Shown: piece by piece, positions 1 through 5,991 of the stretch
Layout: the number at the start of each line of letters is the position of its first letter
How positions within the stretch are numbered: position 1 is the first letter of the stretch
Assembly: GCA_900556055.1 (NCBI GenBank)
Contig: USNJ01000064.1
Span: 1 to 9,855, forward strand
Direction: 5' to 3'
Length of the DNA: 9,855 nt
Source of the DNA: an uncultured Ruminococcus sp.
Lineage (GTDB): Bacteria; Bacillota; Clostridia; Oscillospirales; Ruminococcaceae
The notes under the pieces: model-generated
Told to the model about the DNA's origin: nothing
The model's input: the letters and a program-made list of their open reading frames with translations, nothing else
The model's database searches: none
Translations under genes and position numbers: made by a program

Positions 1-1
1 A

Positions 2-595
2 GAGCTTATGCAGATCTACACCGACATACCTCACGCCAGGATATATGATAACCATTGCCAGATGCTCAATTTTTTCTGTTTTTTCTCCCATTTCTTTAAG
101 ATGATAGGAGTAGAAGAGAACTATTTGTGCGATCTCAAAAGTAAGATGCTGAGTTACTTGCATAGAGCAGCACAGTTGCAATGTGTACATATAAAAGAGC
201 CGTCATTATCTTTTTATATCTGCCAAGCGATTGACAGTATCATTGCAGAGAACAATGTTGCCAAGTATTTTATTAAAGGCAGTCATTGTTCAAATATAGA
301 GGTATCAGTTGGGTTAGATGCATCTTCAGCATTAACAGATGGAAAAAGCCTCATCTTTACAGTTGATCAGCAACGTGTTTTTTTCTTGCGAATTAAAAAC
401 TCCTTGCCAAACGGCAGTAACATTAGAGATAATGATATAAAGCAAATGCTAATCTCAATGGGTATTCTCTTAGATGCTCGTACAAATAAACCGCTTATGC
501 GTATTCCAAAAGATAATCGTATCCGCATAAACGATAAGGATATGCGGGTTCTTAAAATACAAATAAACAAAATTGGAGGAATAAATGATGAATGA
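2..595 (+). CDS. Unknown protein, C-terminal part (cut by window start)
   Basis: I do not recognise this protein. The frame is open from the first bases of the window, and the first ATG (position 8) has no room for a visible ribosome binding site, so the true start is probably outside and this is a C-terminal part. About 195 residues are visible from that ATG. They show no signal peptide or confident membrane segment. The N-terminal stretch is rich in Phe, Cys and His. The C-terminal third contains a compact basic stretch (around residues 160-180, RIPKDNRIRINDKDMRVLKI) that could be a DNA- or nucleotide-binding fold, but this is only an impression. The stop codon overlaps the start of the next gene, so the two are probably translated together. 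The AT-rich composition matches the next gene and the excisionase/integrase pair, consistent with all four belonging to one integrated element. Confidence 0.6.
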   Translation, partial: ELMQIYTDIPHARIYDNHCQMLNFFCFFSHFFKMIGVEENYLCDLKSKMLSYLHRAAQLQCVHIKEPSLSFYICQAIDSIIAENNVAKYFIKGSHCSNIEVSVGLDASSALTDGKSLIFTVDQQRVFFLRIKNSLPNGSNIRDNDIKQMLISMGILLDARTNKPLMRIPKDNRIRINDKDMRVLKIQINKIGGINDE

Positions 596-1514
596 ATATA
601 ATTTAAGCAAAATACAATCAGAGACACGTCTGTCGATTTTGGGTGACAGATCATTGACTCAGGAACAAGCCAATATCGCAATAACCGGATATATCGAAAC
701 CAATTCGGATAATTTGAAGGCTTTGACTGATTTCCTTAGCACAATCTCAGAATATATTCCACAGGAAAAATGGCTTGAATTATTTTCCAGATGTTGCAAA
801 TATGCTGATTCCTACGATAACTTTAAAGAAATCATCGATAAGGCTAAAGCAATTACGGATGAAGTAAAACATACCAATGTTCCTTCTCGATTCTTCAGCA
901 CTCTTGAAGAGCTGTATATCAGCAGAAATCATGTTTTTAATGACAGTGAGCTGCTCAAGAAAACCGCCGGATACGCTTATCAAACAACAGGTGACGCTAG
1001 ATACATGCTTTTTAGGGACTTTGCATTTGTATATACTTCAAATGACAAATACAAACTGACCACCGCAGTAAATGCTCTGGAAACTCACCTAAAAAACAGC
1101 AATCACGAAAGAGATAAACGATGTATCCTCTTCCTTCAATGCTTAGCACTAACTAGAATTTTGAGGATAAATTTGCCATATAACATAAATACTTATATAA
1201 TTAACGAAGTATATAAGGAATGTCGTAATAAGGAAGAAACTTATCAATGCCAGCATCTCGACGATACCTGCCTTTTCAGGGATTATAACTTGTTTACAAG
1301 GATGTTACAGTGCAACTGCCCGGAAATCGCGCGCATTTTCGAAAGCCTTAATATGTATACAGACAGCGACTTTACTCGAAGTCTTCACAACGCTGTTTTT
1401 CGTACAATTGAGAACAACAAGTACAGTTCTGAGAAACCACCTATAATATCTCAAAAAATTGTCTTTTTGTCAAAACCTATGCTGCAACCCGCTGATAGCT
1501 CATTTTATTTATGA
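588..1514 (+). CDS. Unknown all-helical protein, coupled to the upstream gene
   Basis: Family not recognised; 308 residues. Two ATG codons in tandem (585 and 588) are possible starts. The ribosome binding site GGAGGA at 575-580 gives 7 nt spacing to the second, which I prefer. The start overlaps the upstream stop TGA at 593-595, a typical arrangement for translational coupling. The protein looks almost entirely alpha-helical and soluble, with no signal peptide. A cysteine-rich stretch near residues 212-245 (five Cys, ending in a C-x-C) could bind a metal, but no standard zinc-finger spacing is evident. It sits upstream of the excisionase/integrase pair, separated by about 145 bp that contains a weak T-rich hairpin (GCTTT/AAAGC, 1591-1604), so it is probably cargo or a maintenance gene of the same element. 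Function unknown. Confidence 0.65.
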   Translation: MNEYNLSKIQSETRLSILGDRSLTQEQANIAITGYIETNSDNLKALTDFLSTISEYIPQEKWLELFSRCCKYADSYDNFKEIIDKAKAITDEVKHTNVPSRFFSTLEELYISRNHVFNDSELLKKTAGYAYQTTGDARYMLFRDFAFVYTSNDKYKLTTAVNALETHLKNSNHERDKRCILFLQCLALTRILRINLPYNINTYIINEVYKECRNKEETYQCQHLDDTCLFRDYNLFTRMLQCNCPEIARIFESLNMYTDSDFTRSLHNAVFRTIENNKYSSEKPPIISQKIVFLSKPMLQPADSSFYL

Positions 1515-1658
1515 CAAATATGAATGCCACATTGGTGTAGGTAAGCAGATTTATGTCGAGTGAGCAGTCAATATCACTATGATTATAACCGCTTTTTTTA
1601 AAGCAGTATTTATGCAGAATACAAATATATATTATTAAACATGAAGGAGGTATAACAT

Positions 1659-1883
1659 ATGGAACAGAACAATTTTTTCACGAGTTTTGATCAAATTCCC
1701 GTTGTTATTGATGCGAAAACATTATCTAAAGTCATGGGTATATCACTCAGTAAATCTTATGAACTTTTCCGAAGCAAAGGGTTTCCCTGCATTGCTATAG
1801 GAAAACGCAAAATCGTTCCGAAAGACAAACTGATCGACTGGCTTAACAGCTCAGCCGGAGCAATTGATTATTATAGGAGGTAG
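1659..1883 (+). CDS. xis: Excisionase-type helix-turn-helix protein
   Basis: A 74-residue protein with the winged-helix/MerR-like fold typical of small excisionases (HTH_17 type): an N-terminal helix-turn-helix around residues 15-42, with the pattern DAKTLSKVMGISLSKSYELF, followed by a basic wing and a closing helix with IGKRKIVPKDKLIDWL. Proteins of this kind bind bent sites near the attachment site and steer the integrase towards excision. The start has an excellent ribosome binding site (GAAGGAGG at 1643-1650, 8 nt spacing). The stop is 3 nt before the integrase start, and the ribosome binding site of the integrase lies inside the end of this gene, so the two are co-translated. The symbol is given by role and position; it could instead be a regulator of the integrase. 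Confidence 0.8.
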   Translation: MEQNNFFTSFDQIPVVIDAKTLSKVMGISLSKSYELFRSKGFPCIAIGKRKIVPKDKLIDWLNSSAGAIDYYRR

Positions 1884-1886
1884 TCT

Positions 1887-3182
1887 ATGGCTGAAATCAT
1901 AAGATTAAAAAACGCTCCACCGCCAAAGAAGCCTCGTAAGTCTAAATCAGCTAACGGTGCCGGAGGAATTCGGTGCCGTTCAGATGGCAGATATGAGGCA
2001 AGATTGGTTATTGGTTATCAGGATAATGGCAAACCCAAACGAATCTCAATTTACGGTGCAACTGAGAAGAAAGTACGCCGAAAGCTTACGGAAACCAAAT
2101 ATCAGCTCGACACTGGTACATATTGCGACAAAGATAACAAGACCTTTGTAAGTTGGATGCTTATATGGCTTGATGTTTATGCAAAGCCAAGCATAAAGCC
2201 ATCAACTTACACGAGCTATAAGACTTATATAAATGGCCATTTAGCTCCTTATTTTCACAACATCAAACTTCAGGATCTACAGCCAGACAGACTTCAGCAA
2301 TTTCTCAACTACAAATCGACAGGAGGAAGACTTGATGGCAAGGAAGGAGGAAATTCAGCTAAAACTATTCTTAACATCAAAAATATGATACACGCAGCAC
2401 TTAAACAGGCATGTATCAACGGTCTAATAAACAGAAACATCGCTGATCTTGTAAAAACTCCAAAACAGGTCAAAAAGGAGATGCGTGTTCTCACTATCGA
2501 GGAGCAGACAGCAATCGAAAAGGCTGCACTCAGCGACAGGCATGGAATCCCCATAATCCTTGCTTTATACACAGGAATGCGTGTTGGCGAAGTTCTTGCT
2601 TTGAAATACGATGACATTCAACTGGAAGGAGATAATCCGGTAATTCATGTTAGATCCAGCATAAAGCGCGAATACAAAGAAGGTGTCATCCCAAACACGG
2701 CTGAATATTTTGGCAACCGTGATGAAAACAAGACTGTTCTTATGCGCAGTTCCCCTAAAACATATACAAGTATCCGTGACATATCGCTGATTCCTGAAGC
2801 TGTTGAGATTCTGCAGAAGCAGCGGAGATATACCGAGGAAGATAAGTCAAATGGCGGTATAGCATATAAAGATTACGGATTTGTGTTCTCAAATTCTCTT
2901 GGATATCCCTATGACCAACATACTTATGCTGACAACTTCAACCGCATTGTAAGGGCAGCTGGAATAGATAAAACCATACAACTGGGAACAAGAGAAGTCT
3001 CTATTGGATTTCATACGCTTCGGCACACTTTTGCCACGCGAGCCGTTGAAAATGGTATGGATATCCTCGTACTTTCGAAGATACTTGGCCATGCCCAGGC
3101 AAGCACAACACTTAACAAATATGGACATGTTCTTGCGGATCACCTCCGTTCAAGTATGGAGAAGATGCGACCCATAAAATGA
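1887..3182 (+). CDS. int: Tyrosine recombinase (integrase) of an integrative element
   Basis: A 431-residue site-specific recombinase that joins and releases the element at its attachment sites. From N to C terminus: a basic tail; an AP2-like arm-binding domain around residues 24-75; a SAM-like core-binding domain around residues 84-190; and a catalytic domain from about 200. The catalytic set is complete: Arg232 in TGMRVGE, Lys291 in the beta-hairpin, His376 and Arg379 in HTLRHTF, His402 in LGHAQ, and the nucleophile Tyr412. The length is normal for integrases of Tn916-like and phage-like elements of Firmicutes. Ribosome binding site AGGAGG is at 1875-1880, 6 nt before the ATG. A terminator follows directly. 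Arm-like repeats and a tRNA-fMet fragment lie within 280 bp downstream, the usual position of the attachment site relative to int. Confidence 0.95.
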   Translation: MAEIIRLKNAPPPKKPRKSKSANGAGGIRCRSDGRYEARLVIGYQDNGKPKRISIYGATEKKVRRKLTETKYQLDTGTYCDKDNKTFVSWMLIWLDVYAKPSIKPSTYTSYKTYINGHLAPYFHNIKLQDLQPDRLQQFLNYKSTGGRLDGKEGGNSAKTILNIKNMIHAALKQACINGLINRNIADLVKTPKQVKKEMRVLTIEEQTAIEKAALSDRHGIPIILALYTGMRVGEVLALKYDDIQLEGDNPVIHVRSSIKREYKEGVIPNTAEYFGNRDENKTVLMRSSPKTYTSIRDISLIPEAVEILQKQRRYTEEDKSNGGIAYKDYGFVFSNSLGYPYDQHTYADNFNRIVRAAGIDKTIQLGTREVSIGFHTLRHTFATRAVENGMDILVLSKILGHAQASTTLNKYGHVLADHLRSSMEKMRPIK

Positions 3183-3185
3183 AAG

Positions 3186-3227
3186 TCGTCCTATACGCAA
3201 AATAATGTGTATAGGACGATACTTTTT
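3186..3227 (+). terminator. Rho-independent terminator after the integrase
   Basis: An 11-bp perfect stem (3186-3196 TCGTCCTATAC with 3209-3219 GTATAGGACGA), extendable by one G-T pair, a 12-nt loop, then a T-run at 3223-3227. It begins 4 nt after the integrase stop. Confidence 0.85.
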
Positions 3228-3326
3228 ACATATATCAAATTTTGCTGGCATCTTAAGAAGAAAAACCTCTGACCACAAAATAGATTGTTTCATTGTAAGC
3301 AGGCAGTGGTTTCTGCAATGTTAGTT

Positions 3327-3349
3327 ATTGGGGTCAAAATTGGGGTCAA
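3327..3349 (+). repeat. Direct repeat ATTGGGGTCAA x2 (probable integrase arm sites)
   Basis: Two identical 11-bp copies at 3327-3337 and 3339-3349, period 12 bp, lie between int and the tRNA fragment. Short direct repeats in this position are commonly the sites bound by the N-terminal arm-binding domain of tyrosine integrases. The role is inferred from position only. Confidence 0.55.
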
Positions 3350-3379
3350 CGTAAAAATATACATTTTTCAAAATAAAAG

Positions 3380-3414
3380 AAAAACCTCGCAGATAGCGCA
3401 TCTACGAGGTTTTT
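3380..3414. terminator. Bidirectional hairpin terminator next to the tRNA fragment
   Basis: A long stem, AAAACCTCG (3381-3389) with CGAGGTTTT (3405-3413), plus an inner AGAT/ATCT, flanked by A-rich and T-rich runs on the two sides so that it could stop transcription in both directions. On the minus strand it lies 2 nt beyond the CCA end of the tRNA fragment. This is where an element that re-creates the 3' half of a tRNA would also supply a terminator. Confidence 0.75.
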
Positions 3415-3416
3415 AG

Positions 3417-3461
3417 TGGTTGCGGGAGCTGGATTTGAACCAACGACCTTCGGGTTATGAG
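3417..3461 (-). other. Attachment core: 3' half of initiator tRNA-fMet
   Basis: The minus strand reads from the anticodon loop (CTCATAACCC, anticodon CAT at 3459-3457) through the variable loop, a complete T-arm (GTTGG TTCAAAT CCAGC), the 3' acceptor strand TCCCGCA, discriminator A and CCA. The sequence is nearly identical to the 3' half of bacterial initiator tRNA, including the CCC side of the GGG/CCC anticodon stem that marks initiators. Similarity stops abruptly at the 5' side of the anticodon loop. There is no D-arm or 5' acceptor strand, so this is not a working tRNA gene. With int 235 bp away, it is best read as the attachment-site core duplicated by integration at the anticodon loop. 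Confidence 0.85.
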
Positions 3462-3579
3462 AGCTATTTTTTGATTTTTACAGCTTCTTGTAAAATTCCG
3501 AAAAATCCCATAGATACGTGACTTACAATACATATGCTTCTTATATCGTTGAGCAGGTTTTTATGTCATTTTATCACTT

Positions 3580-3611
3580 TTGACAACAAATGTTGTCAAT
3601 GTGTTGTCAAT
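3580..3611. repeat. TTGACAACA/TGTTGTCAA palindrome plus an extra direct copy
   Basis: A perfect 20-bp palindrome (TTGACAACAAATGTTGTCAA, 3580-3599) is followed by a third half-site at 3602-3610, 11 bp after the second. The spacing of one helical turn and the position beside an attachment core suggest binding sites of a second recombinase, or an operator. The interval 3462-3704 holds no gene that I can support. Confidence 0.55.
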
Positions 3612-3663
3612 TTCAGAGGGTCAGCGGAATGCGTCCCCTCTCTGATACCCGCCTATAAAATGC

Positions 3664-3699
3664 GCCCCTCGGAACGGCTGTAATTTCGTTCTGAGGGGC
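3664..3699 (-). terminator. Terminator hairpin for the RHH-alphaCTD gene
   Basis: A 13-bp stem (3664-3676 with 3687-3699, GCCCCTCGGAACG pairing with CGTTCTGAGGGGC, one G-T pair) and a 10-nt loop, directly after the minus-strand stop at 3705. The minus-strand T-run is short (TTTT, 3660-3657). The same GCCCCTC...GAGGGGC style recurs near 5510. Confidence 0.7.
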
Positions 3700-3704
3700 A
3701 TTCT

Positions 3705-4172
3705 TTATTTACCTGCAAATTCGTCCAGAGCATCTTCTATTTCCCTGTAAGCCTTGCCTTCATGCGGCATAACACATTTATCCGTGTGCAGATATTCGAC
3801 AAGCTCGCCAACCGTTTCACAGCCTGCCCTTCTGATCATGTTGTATGTGCGTACCGATAAGCCGAGAACATCAACGGGCGCAGCTCTCTGATGCGGCGTT
3901 AGATCATTGACATGCTCAGAGTGGAAAGCGACAGTGCTGTCGGGTTCTACTTCTTCAGGCTGAACGGACGCAGATAAAGCAGCTTCATTATCTCTTTGAA
4001 TAGTTTCATTAATCGCTCGATTGATAAAACCGTTAAGTGTTTCGCCTTTCTTTGCCGCATGAGCCTTTATCTGATCTTTCGTCCCTTTTGGGCTCACTGT
4101 TAATTCTATTCGATCATAATTATTTCTTACATAGTTATGAACCGCTTTTTGCTGTGCTTTACTTATAGCCAT
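3705..4172 (-). CDS. Regulator fusing a ribbon-helix-helix-like domain to an RNA polymerase alpha-CTD-like domain
   Basis: A 155-residue, probably cytoplasmic DNA-binding protein. Residues 20-60 (DRIELTV... GETLNGFINRAINETI) match the ribbon-helix-helix style of small Arc/MetJ-like repressors: a beta-strand followed by two helices. A flexible acidic linker (about 61-97) leads to residues 99-154, which align closely with the C-terminal domain of the RNA polymerase alpha subunit: PVDxLxLxVRxxN, then GxLV, then PxxGKxxxEIxDxL. The Arg and Asn used by alpha to grip UP-element DNA are present (Arg108, Asn111), as is the Gly of the second hairpin (Gly139). I chose the ATG at 4172: the GTG at 4184 lies inside the ribosome binding site GGGGAGGTGA (4190-4181), which gives 8 nt spacing to the ATG. 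It probably represses its own promoter and the divergent HIRAN gene through the repeats in 4215-4294. Confidence 0.75.
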   Translation of the reverse strand: MAISKAQQKAVHNYVRNNYDRIELTVSPKGTKDQIKAHAAKKGETLNGFINRAINETIQRDNEAALSASVQPEEVEPDSTVAFHSEHVNDLTPHQRAAPVDVLGLSVRTYNMIRRAGCETVGELVEYLHTDKCVMPHEGKAYREIEDALDEFAGK

Positions 4173-4196
4173 TTTTTTGTTCACCTCCCCTTTTTT

Positions 4197-4226
4197 ATTA
4201 TACCATATCAGTAATATTCACGTAAA
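4197..4226 (-). promoter_or_regulatory. Promoter of the RHH-alphaCTD gene
   Basis: On the minus strand a perfect -10 TATAAT (4202-4197) is preceded, with 18 bp spacing, by a weaker -35-like TTTACG (4226-4221). The -35 lies inside operator copy 1, which suggests autoregulation. Confidence 0.55.
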
Positions 4227-4294
4227 TATACATAATAGCTATATTTACGTGAATAGATTTGTCTGTTTTGTCAATTGATATATTCACGTAAATA
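4215..4294. promoter_or_regulatory. Three operator-like 14-bp repeats (TATTCACGTAAATA)
   Basis: Exact copies lie at 4215-4228 (+), 4242-4255 (inverted, TATTTACGTGAATA) and 4281-4294 (+). Each is itself a near-palindrome around ACGT (12 of 14 positions). Copy 1 overlaps the -35 of the leftward promoter. Copy 3 fills the space between -35 and -10 of the rightward promoter. Copies 1 and 2 can also pair as a 15-bp hairpin. The natural candidate ligand is the ribbon-helix-helix protein encoded to the left. Confidence 0.8.
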
Positions 4295-4303
4295 GATTAT
4301 AAT
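4275..4303 (+). promoter_or_regulatory. Promoter of the HIRAN gene
   Basis: TTGATA (4275-4280), 17 bp spacing, TATAAT (4298-4303). The spacer is almost exactly the third operator-like repeat, so a bound repressor would block polymerase. Confidence 0.75.
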
Positions 4304-4347
4304 ATAATCAAGCTCAGAGAGCGAAACACAAAAAGGAGGAAAACGCA

Positions 4348-4785
4348 ATGAGTATCAGCAAGATCAGATCGCACATCATGACAACAGCAAACCGCCTTGT
4401 AAAACAGGGCTTCACACGCTCGGCGGCAATGCTCAAAGCATGGGCGCTTCATCGTGTGGGAGTTATCCGCACAAAGGTCAGCGGCGTGAGCTTCGGAAGA
4501 AGGCAGGAAGCACTTGAACATCTTGAAAGCTATTCCCCCGCAGATATTTCCGTTCACCTGCTCAGAGACAGAAAGAACGCCCACGGCAGCCACGCAGTAG
4601 CCGTTATAGCCGAGGTAAAGAACAAGGGTGCATTCCATATAGGTTATGTTCCGAAGGCTCTTGCGGCTCTGCTTGCCCCGCTTATGGACGCAGGCGCAGC
4701 TATCGGGAGTAGGTTTGAGAATGTAACAGGCGGCTTCTCCGAAGGACTGAGCCGAGGTCTGAACATCGGAATAGCATTCGCATAA
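4348..4785 (+). CDS. Small HIRAN-domain protein
   Basis: A 145-residue protein. Residues about 43-118 fit the HIRAN domain: V-SGVSFGRRQEAL near the start, a central VHLLRDRKNAHGSHAVAVIAE strand region, and the characteristic IGYVPKALAALLAPLMDAG at the end. HIRAN domains recognise 3' DNA ends or stalled forks in SNF2 helicases such as HLTF, but stand-alone bacterial versions in mobile elements have no settled role. The N-terminal 40 residues (helical, with ITTANRLVKQGF-like and LKAWAL segments; the first reads IMTTANRLVKQGF here) form an extra segment often seen on small proteins of Firmicute elements. The Gly-rich tail is probably flexible. Ribosome binding site AAGGAGG is at 4333-4339, 8 nt before the ATG. 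It is transcribed divergently from the RHH-alphaCTD regulator and is its likely target. Confidence 0.75.
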   Translation: MSISKIRSHIMTTANRLVKQGFTRSAAMLKAWALHRVGVIRTKVSGVSFGRRQEALEHLESYSPADISVHLLRDRKNAHGSHAVAVIAEVKNKGAFHIGYVPKALAALLAPLMDAGAAIGSRFENVTGGFSEGLSRGLNIGIAFA

Positions 4786-4843
4786 AAAGAAAAGCCCTTA
4801 CATACTTCACCGACCAAAGCGAAATGTAAGAGCCGAAAACCCA

Positions 4844-4885
4844 CTCGGAGTAGGTTCAAATATATTATACCCGACCTGCTCCGAG
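4844..4885 (+). other. Hairpin in the leader of the 194-aa gene
   Basis: A 12-bp stem, CTCGGAGTAGGT (4844-4855) with ACCTGCTCCGAG (4874-4885), has one T-G pair and an AU-rich loop containing TATATTATAC. A smaller stem CTTACAT/ATGTAAG lies just upstream (4797-4803 with 4824-4830). A T-run (4896-4900) follows at a distance, so this may be a weak terminator or attenuator; the AT-rich loop may also carry a -10 element. Confidence 0.4.
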
Positions 4886-4917
4886 ATGTCAAGTATTTTT
4901 GAAAGGAAGTTTTAATT

Positions 4918-5502
4918 ATGATACCAAAAGAAGACCTCAGACATCGGATAATGTATGCTGTTTGTAATATTCTTAGCAAATCCGAAGACATCTCACGTTA
5001 TGATGCCCTGGAAGAAGTTGCGCACAATATCTACTTTTTTTCAAAGGCAAGGATATATTGCGGCGCATTCAAGACAGATTACCGTTTCAGATTTGCAAAG
5101 TTCGTTGTTTTGGGTGATGAAGCCGCACTCTCAGAAAGTGAACTGGAACTCGCATCGCTTTATTTCGGCGATAATCCGTTCAAACTCAGGTATCCGCAGA
5201 AAGCGTTCGACATATATGCAAACACGCTGAAAGTGCATAAGGAATGGTTGGAGAAGCTTGAAACAGCTACTGAGAATACACGAAAAACTCTTAAAAGTAT
5301 GCATATAGATGAAATCATATCCCGCATAAAAGATTATCTCAATTATATTGATGAGTTCGTTGATGATAACGGAGAAATGTGCAGATGTGTGTGTCTTTAT
5401 CAGATAGGGTATGCTGACGGAAAAAGAGCCGAGAGGCAGAAGAAGAAAGCTAAAACAGCGCTGGAGAGCATAGAAGAACCCAAAGCAAAAGAAACAGCCT
5501 AA
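4918..5502 (+). CDS. Unknown 194-aa protein
   Basis: Not recognised. It has a clear ribosome binding site (AAAGGAAG, 4902-4909) 8 nt before the ATG, codon use like its neighbours, and its own terminator, so it is a real gene. The N-terminal half mixes helices with aromatic-rich segments (a YFF-AR-Y-CGAFK stretch near residues 39-52). The middle, about residues 105-150, looks like a long amphipathic helix or coiled coil. A Cys cluster (CRCVC) lies near residues 157-161, followed by YQIGYADGKRAERQKKK, a pattern of helix plus a very basic segment. The C-terminus is lysine- and glutamate-rich and probably disordered. No signal peptide or transmembrane segment. It follows the HIRAN gene in the same direction after 132 bp containing hairpins. 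Confidence 0.6.
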   Translation: MIPKEDLRHRIMYAVCNILSKSEDISRYDALEEVAHNIYFFSKARIYCGAFKTDYRFRFAKFVVLGDEAALSESELELASLYFGDNPFKLRYPQKAFDIYANTLKVHKEWLEKLETATENTRKTLKSMHIDEIISRIKDYLNYIDEFVDDNGEMCRCVCLYQIGYADGKRAERQKKKAKTALESIEEPKAKETA

Positions 5503-5509
5503 ATTACAG

Positions 5510-5558
5510 ATATGCCCCTCAGACGTTCTATAAAGCGTTTTAAGGGGCATATATTTTT
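5510..5558 (+). terminator. Terminator after the 194-aa gene
   Basis: ATATGCCCCT (5510-5519) pairs with AGGGGCATAT (5543-5552), with partial extension inwards, followed by a T-run (5554-5558). It starts 8 nt after the stop. Confidence 0.8.
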
Positions 5559-5573
5559 ATAGGGTAATTTATC
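5512..5573 (+). repeat. 62-bp repeated module, copy 1
   Basis: This stretch aligns without gaps to 8319-8380. Shared blocks are ATGCCCCTCAG at the left, AAGGGGC in the middle and ATAGGGTAATTTATC at the right; the interval between them diverges. About 44 of 62 positions match by hand count. This copy contains the terminator hairpin. Confidence 0.7.
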
Positions 5574-5701
5574 GTTTAAACGTCCAGACCGTCAAAACCG
5601 CCATTTTCGTTCGTCTGAGCAGGTCTACGACTTCACTTTGAGATTTTCGGCGTTCTTAACCACATATAAGCCGTGTCTAAAAATGGTTAGGGATAGTGCT
5701 G

Positions 5702-5845
5702 TCACCAACCACAGAACACGCCGACGTTGCTGTTGATTTTGCTTAACATAAGGCTGTAAAGTCCGCTTTCGTTGATAAGCCAACCGCCACGCTGTCCTAA
5801 ACTTGATAACGATTCGTTATTGAGTTTGTCTTCATCACAAACACG
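5702..5845 (-). pseudogene. Remnant of a BRO-N antirepressor gene
   Basis: Read on the minus strand, this frame encodes a segment with the pattern CDEDKL, then SLGQRGGWLINESGLYSLMLSK, running into a TGA at 5704-5702. The same core (NEDKL ... VINESGLYSLILSSK) is in the intact antirepressor at 7115-7894, and the DNA is also similar (GTAAAGTCCGCTTTCGTT shared apart from one or two bases). There is no start, no N-terminal part and no KilAC domain. The end beyond the conserved block is unrelated sequence. It is a broken duplicate of a phage-type antirepressor, left between the 194-aa gene and hicAB. Confidence 0.7.
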
Positions 5846-5903
5846 GCTGCTTTGCTCGCCCTGTGTACCTCCTCGGCTATTTTATACAATACGTACAAAA
5901 TAC

Positions 5904-5921
5904 GCATAGAATATTCTATGC
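5904..5921. promoter_or_regulatory. Perfect palindrome upstream of hicA
   Basis: GCATAGAATATTCTATGC is an 18-bp perfect palindrome, 18 bp before the hicAB -35. It overlaps one of two copies of AATACGCATA (5899-5908 and 5946-5955). Probably an operator for the HicB/HicAB repressor or another regulator. Confidence 0.55.
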
Positions 5922-5939
5922 AATTCTGCTTTGTATCTG

Positions 5940-5968
5940 TTGACAAATACGCATAAAAGGCGTATAAT
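5940..5968 (+). promoter_or_regulatory. Consensus promoter of hicAB with internal operator
   Basis: TTGACA (5940-5945), 17 bp, TATAAT (5963-5968): a full consensus sigma-A promoter. An inverted repeat ATACGC-N7-GCGTAT (5947-5952 with 5960-5965) fills the spacer and overlaps the -10, a standard layout for autorepression by a toxin-antitoxin complex. Confidence 0.85.
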
Positions 5969-5991
5969 AATATGCAGAGGGAGGGGAAAAC

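Noticed and set aside
3417..3461. A functional tRNA gene
   Set aside because: The D-arm, 5' acceptor strand and 5' half of the anticodon arm are absent.
4173..4184. Upstream GTG start for the RHH-alphaCTD gene
   Set aside because: The GTG is part of the ribosome binding site GGGGAGGTGA; the ATG at 4172 is 8 nt from it.
4268..4303. TTGTCA as -35 of the HIRAN promoter
   Set aside because: Spacing to TATAAT would be 24 bp; TTGATA at 4275 gives 17 bp.
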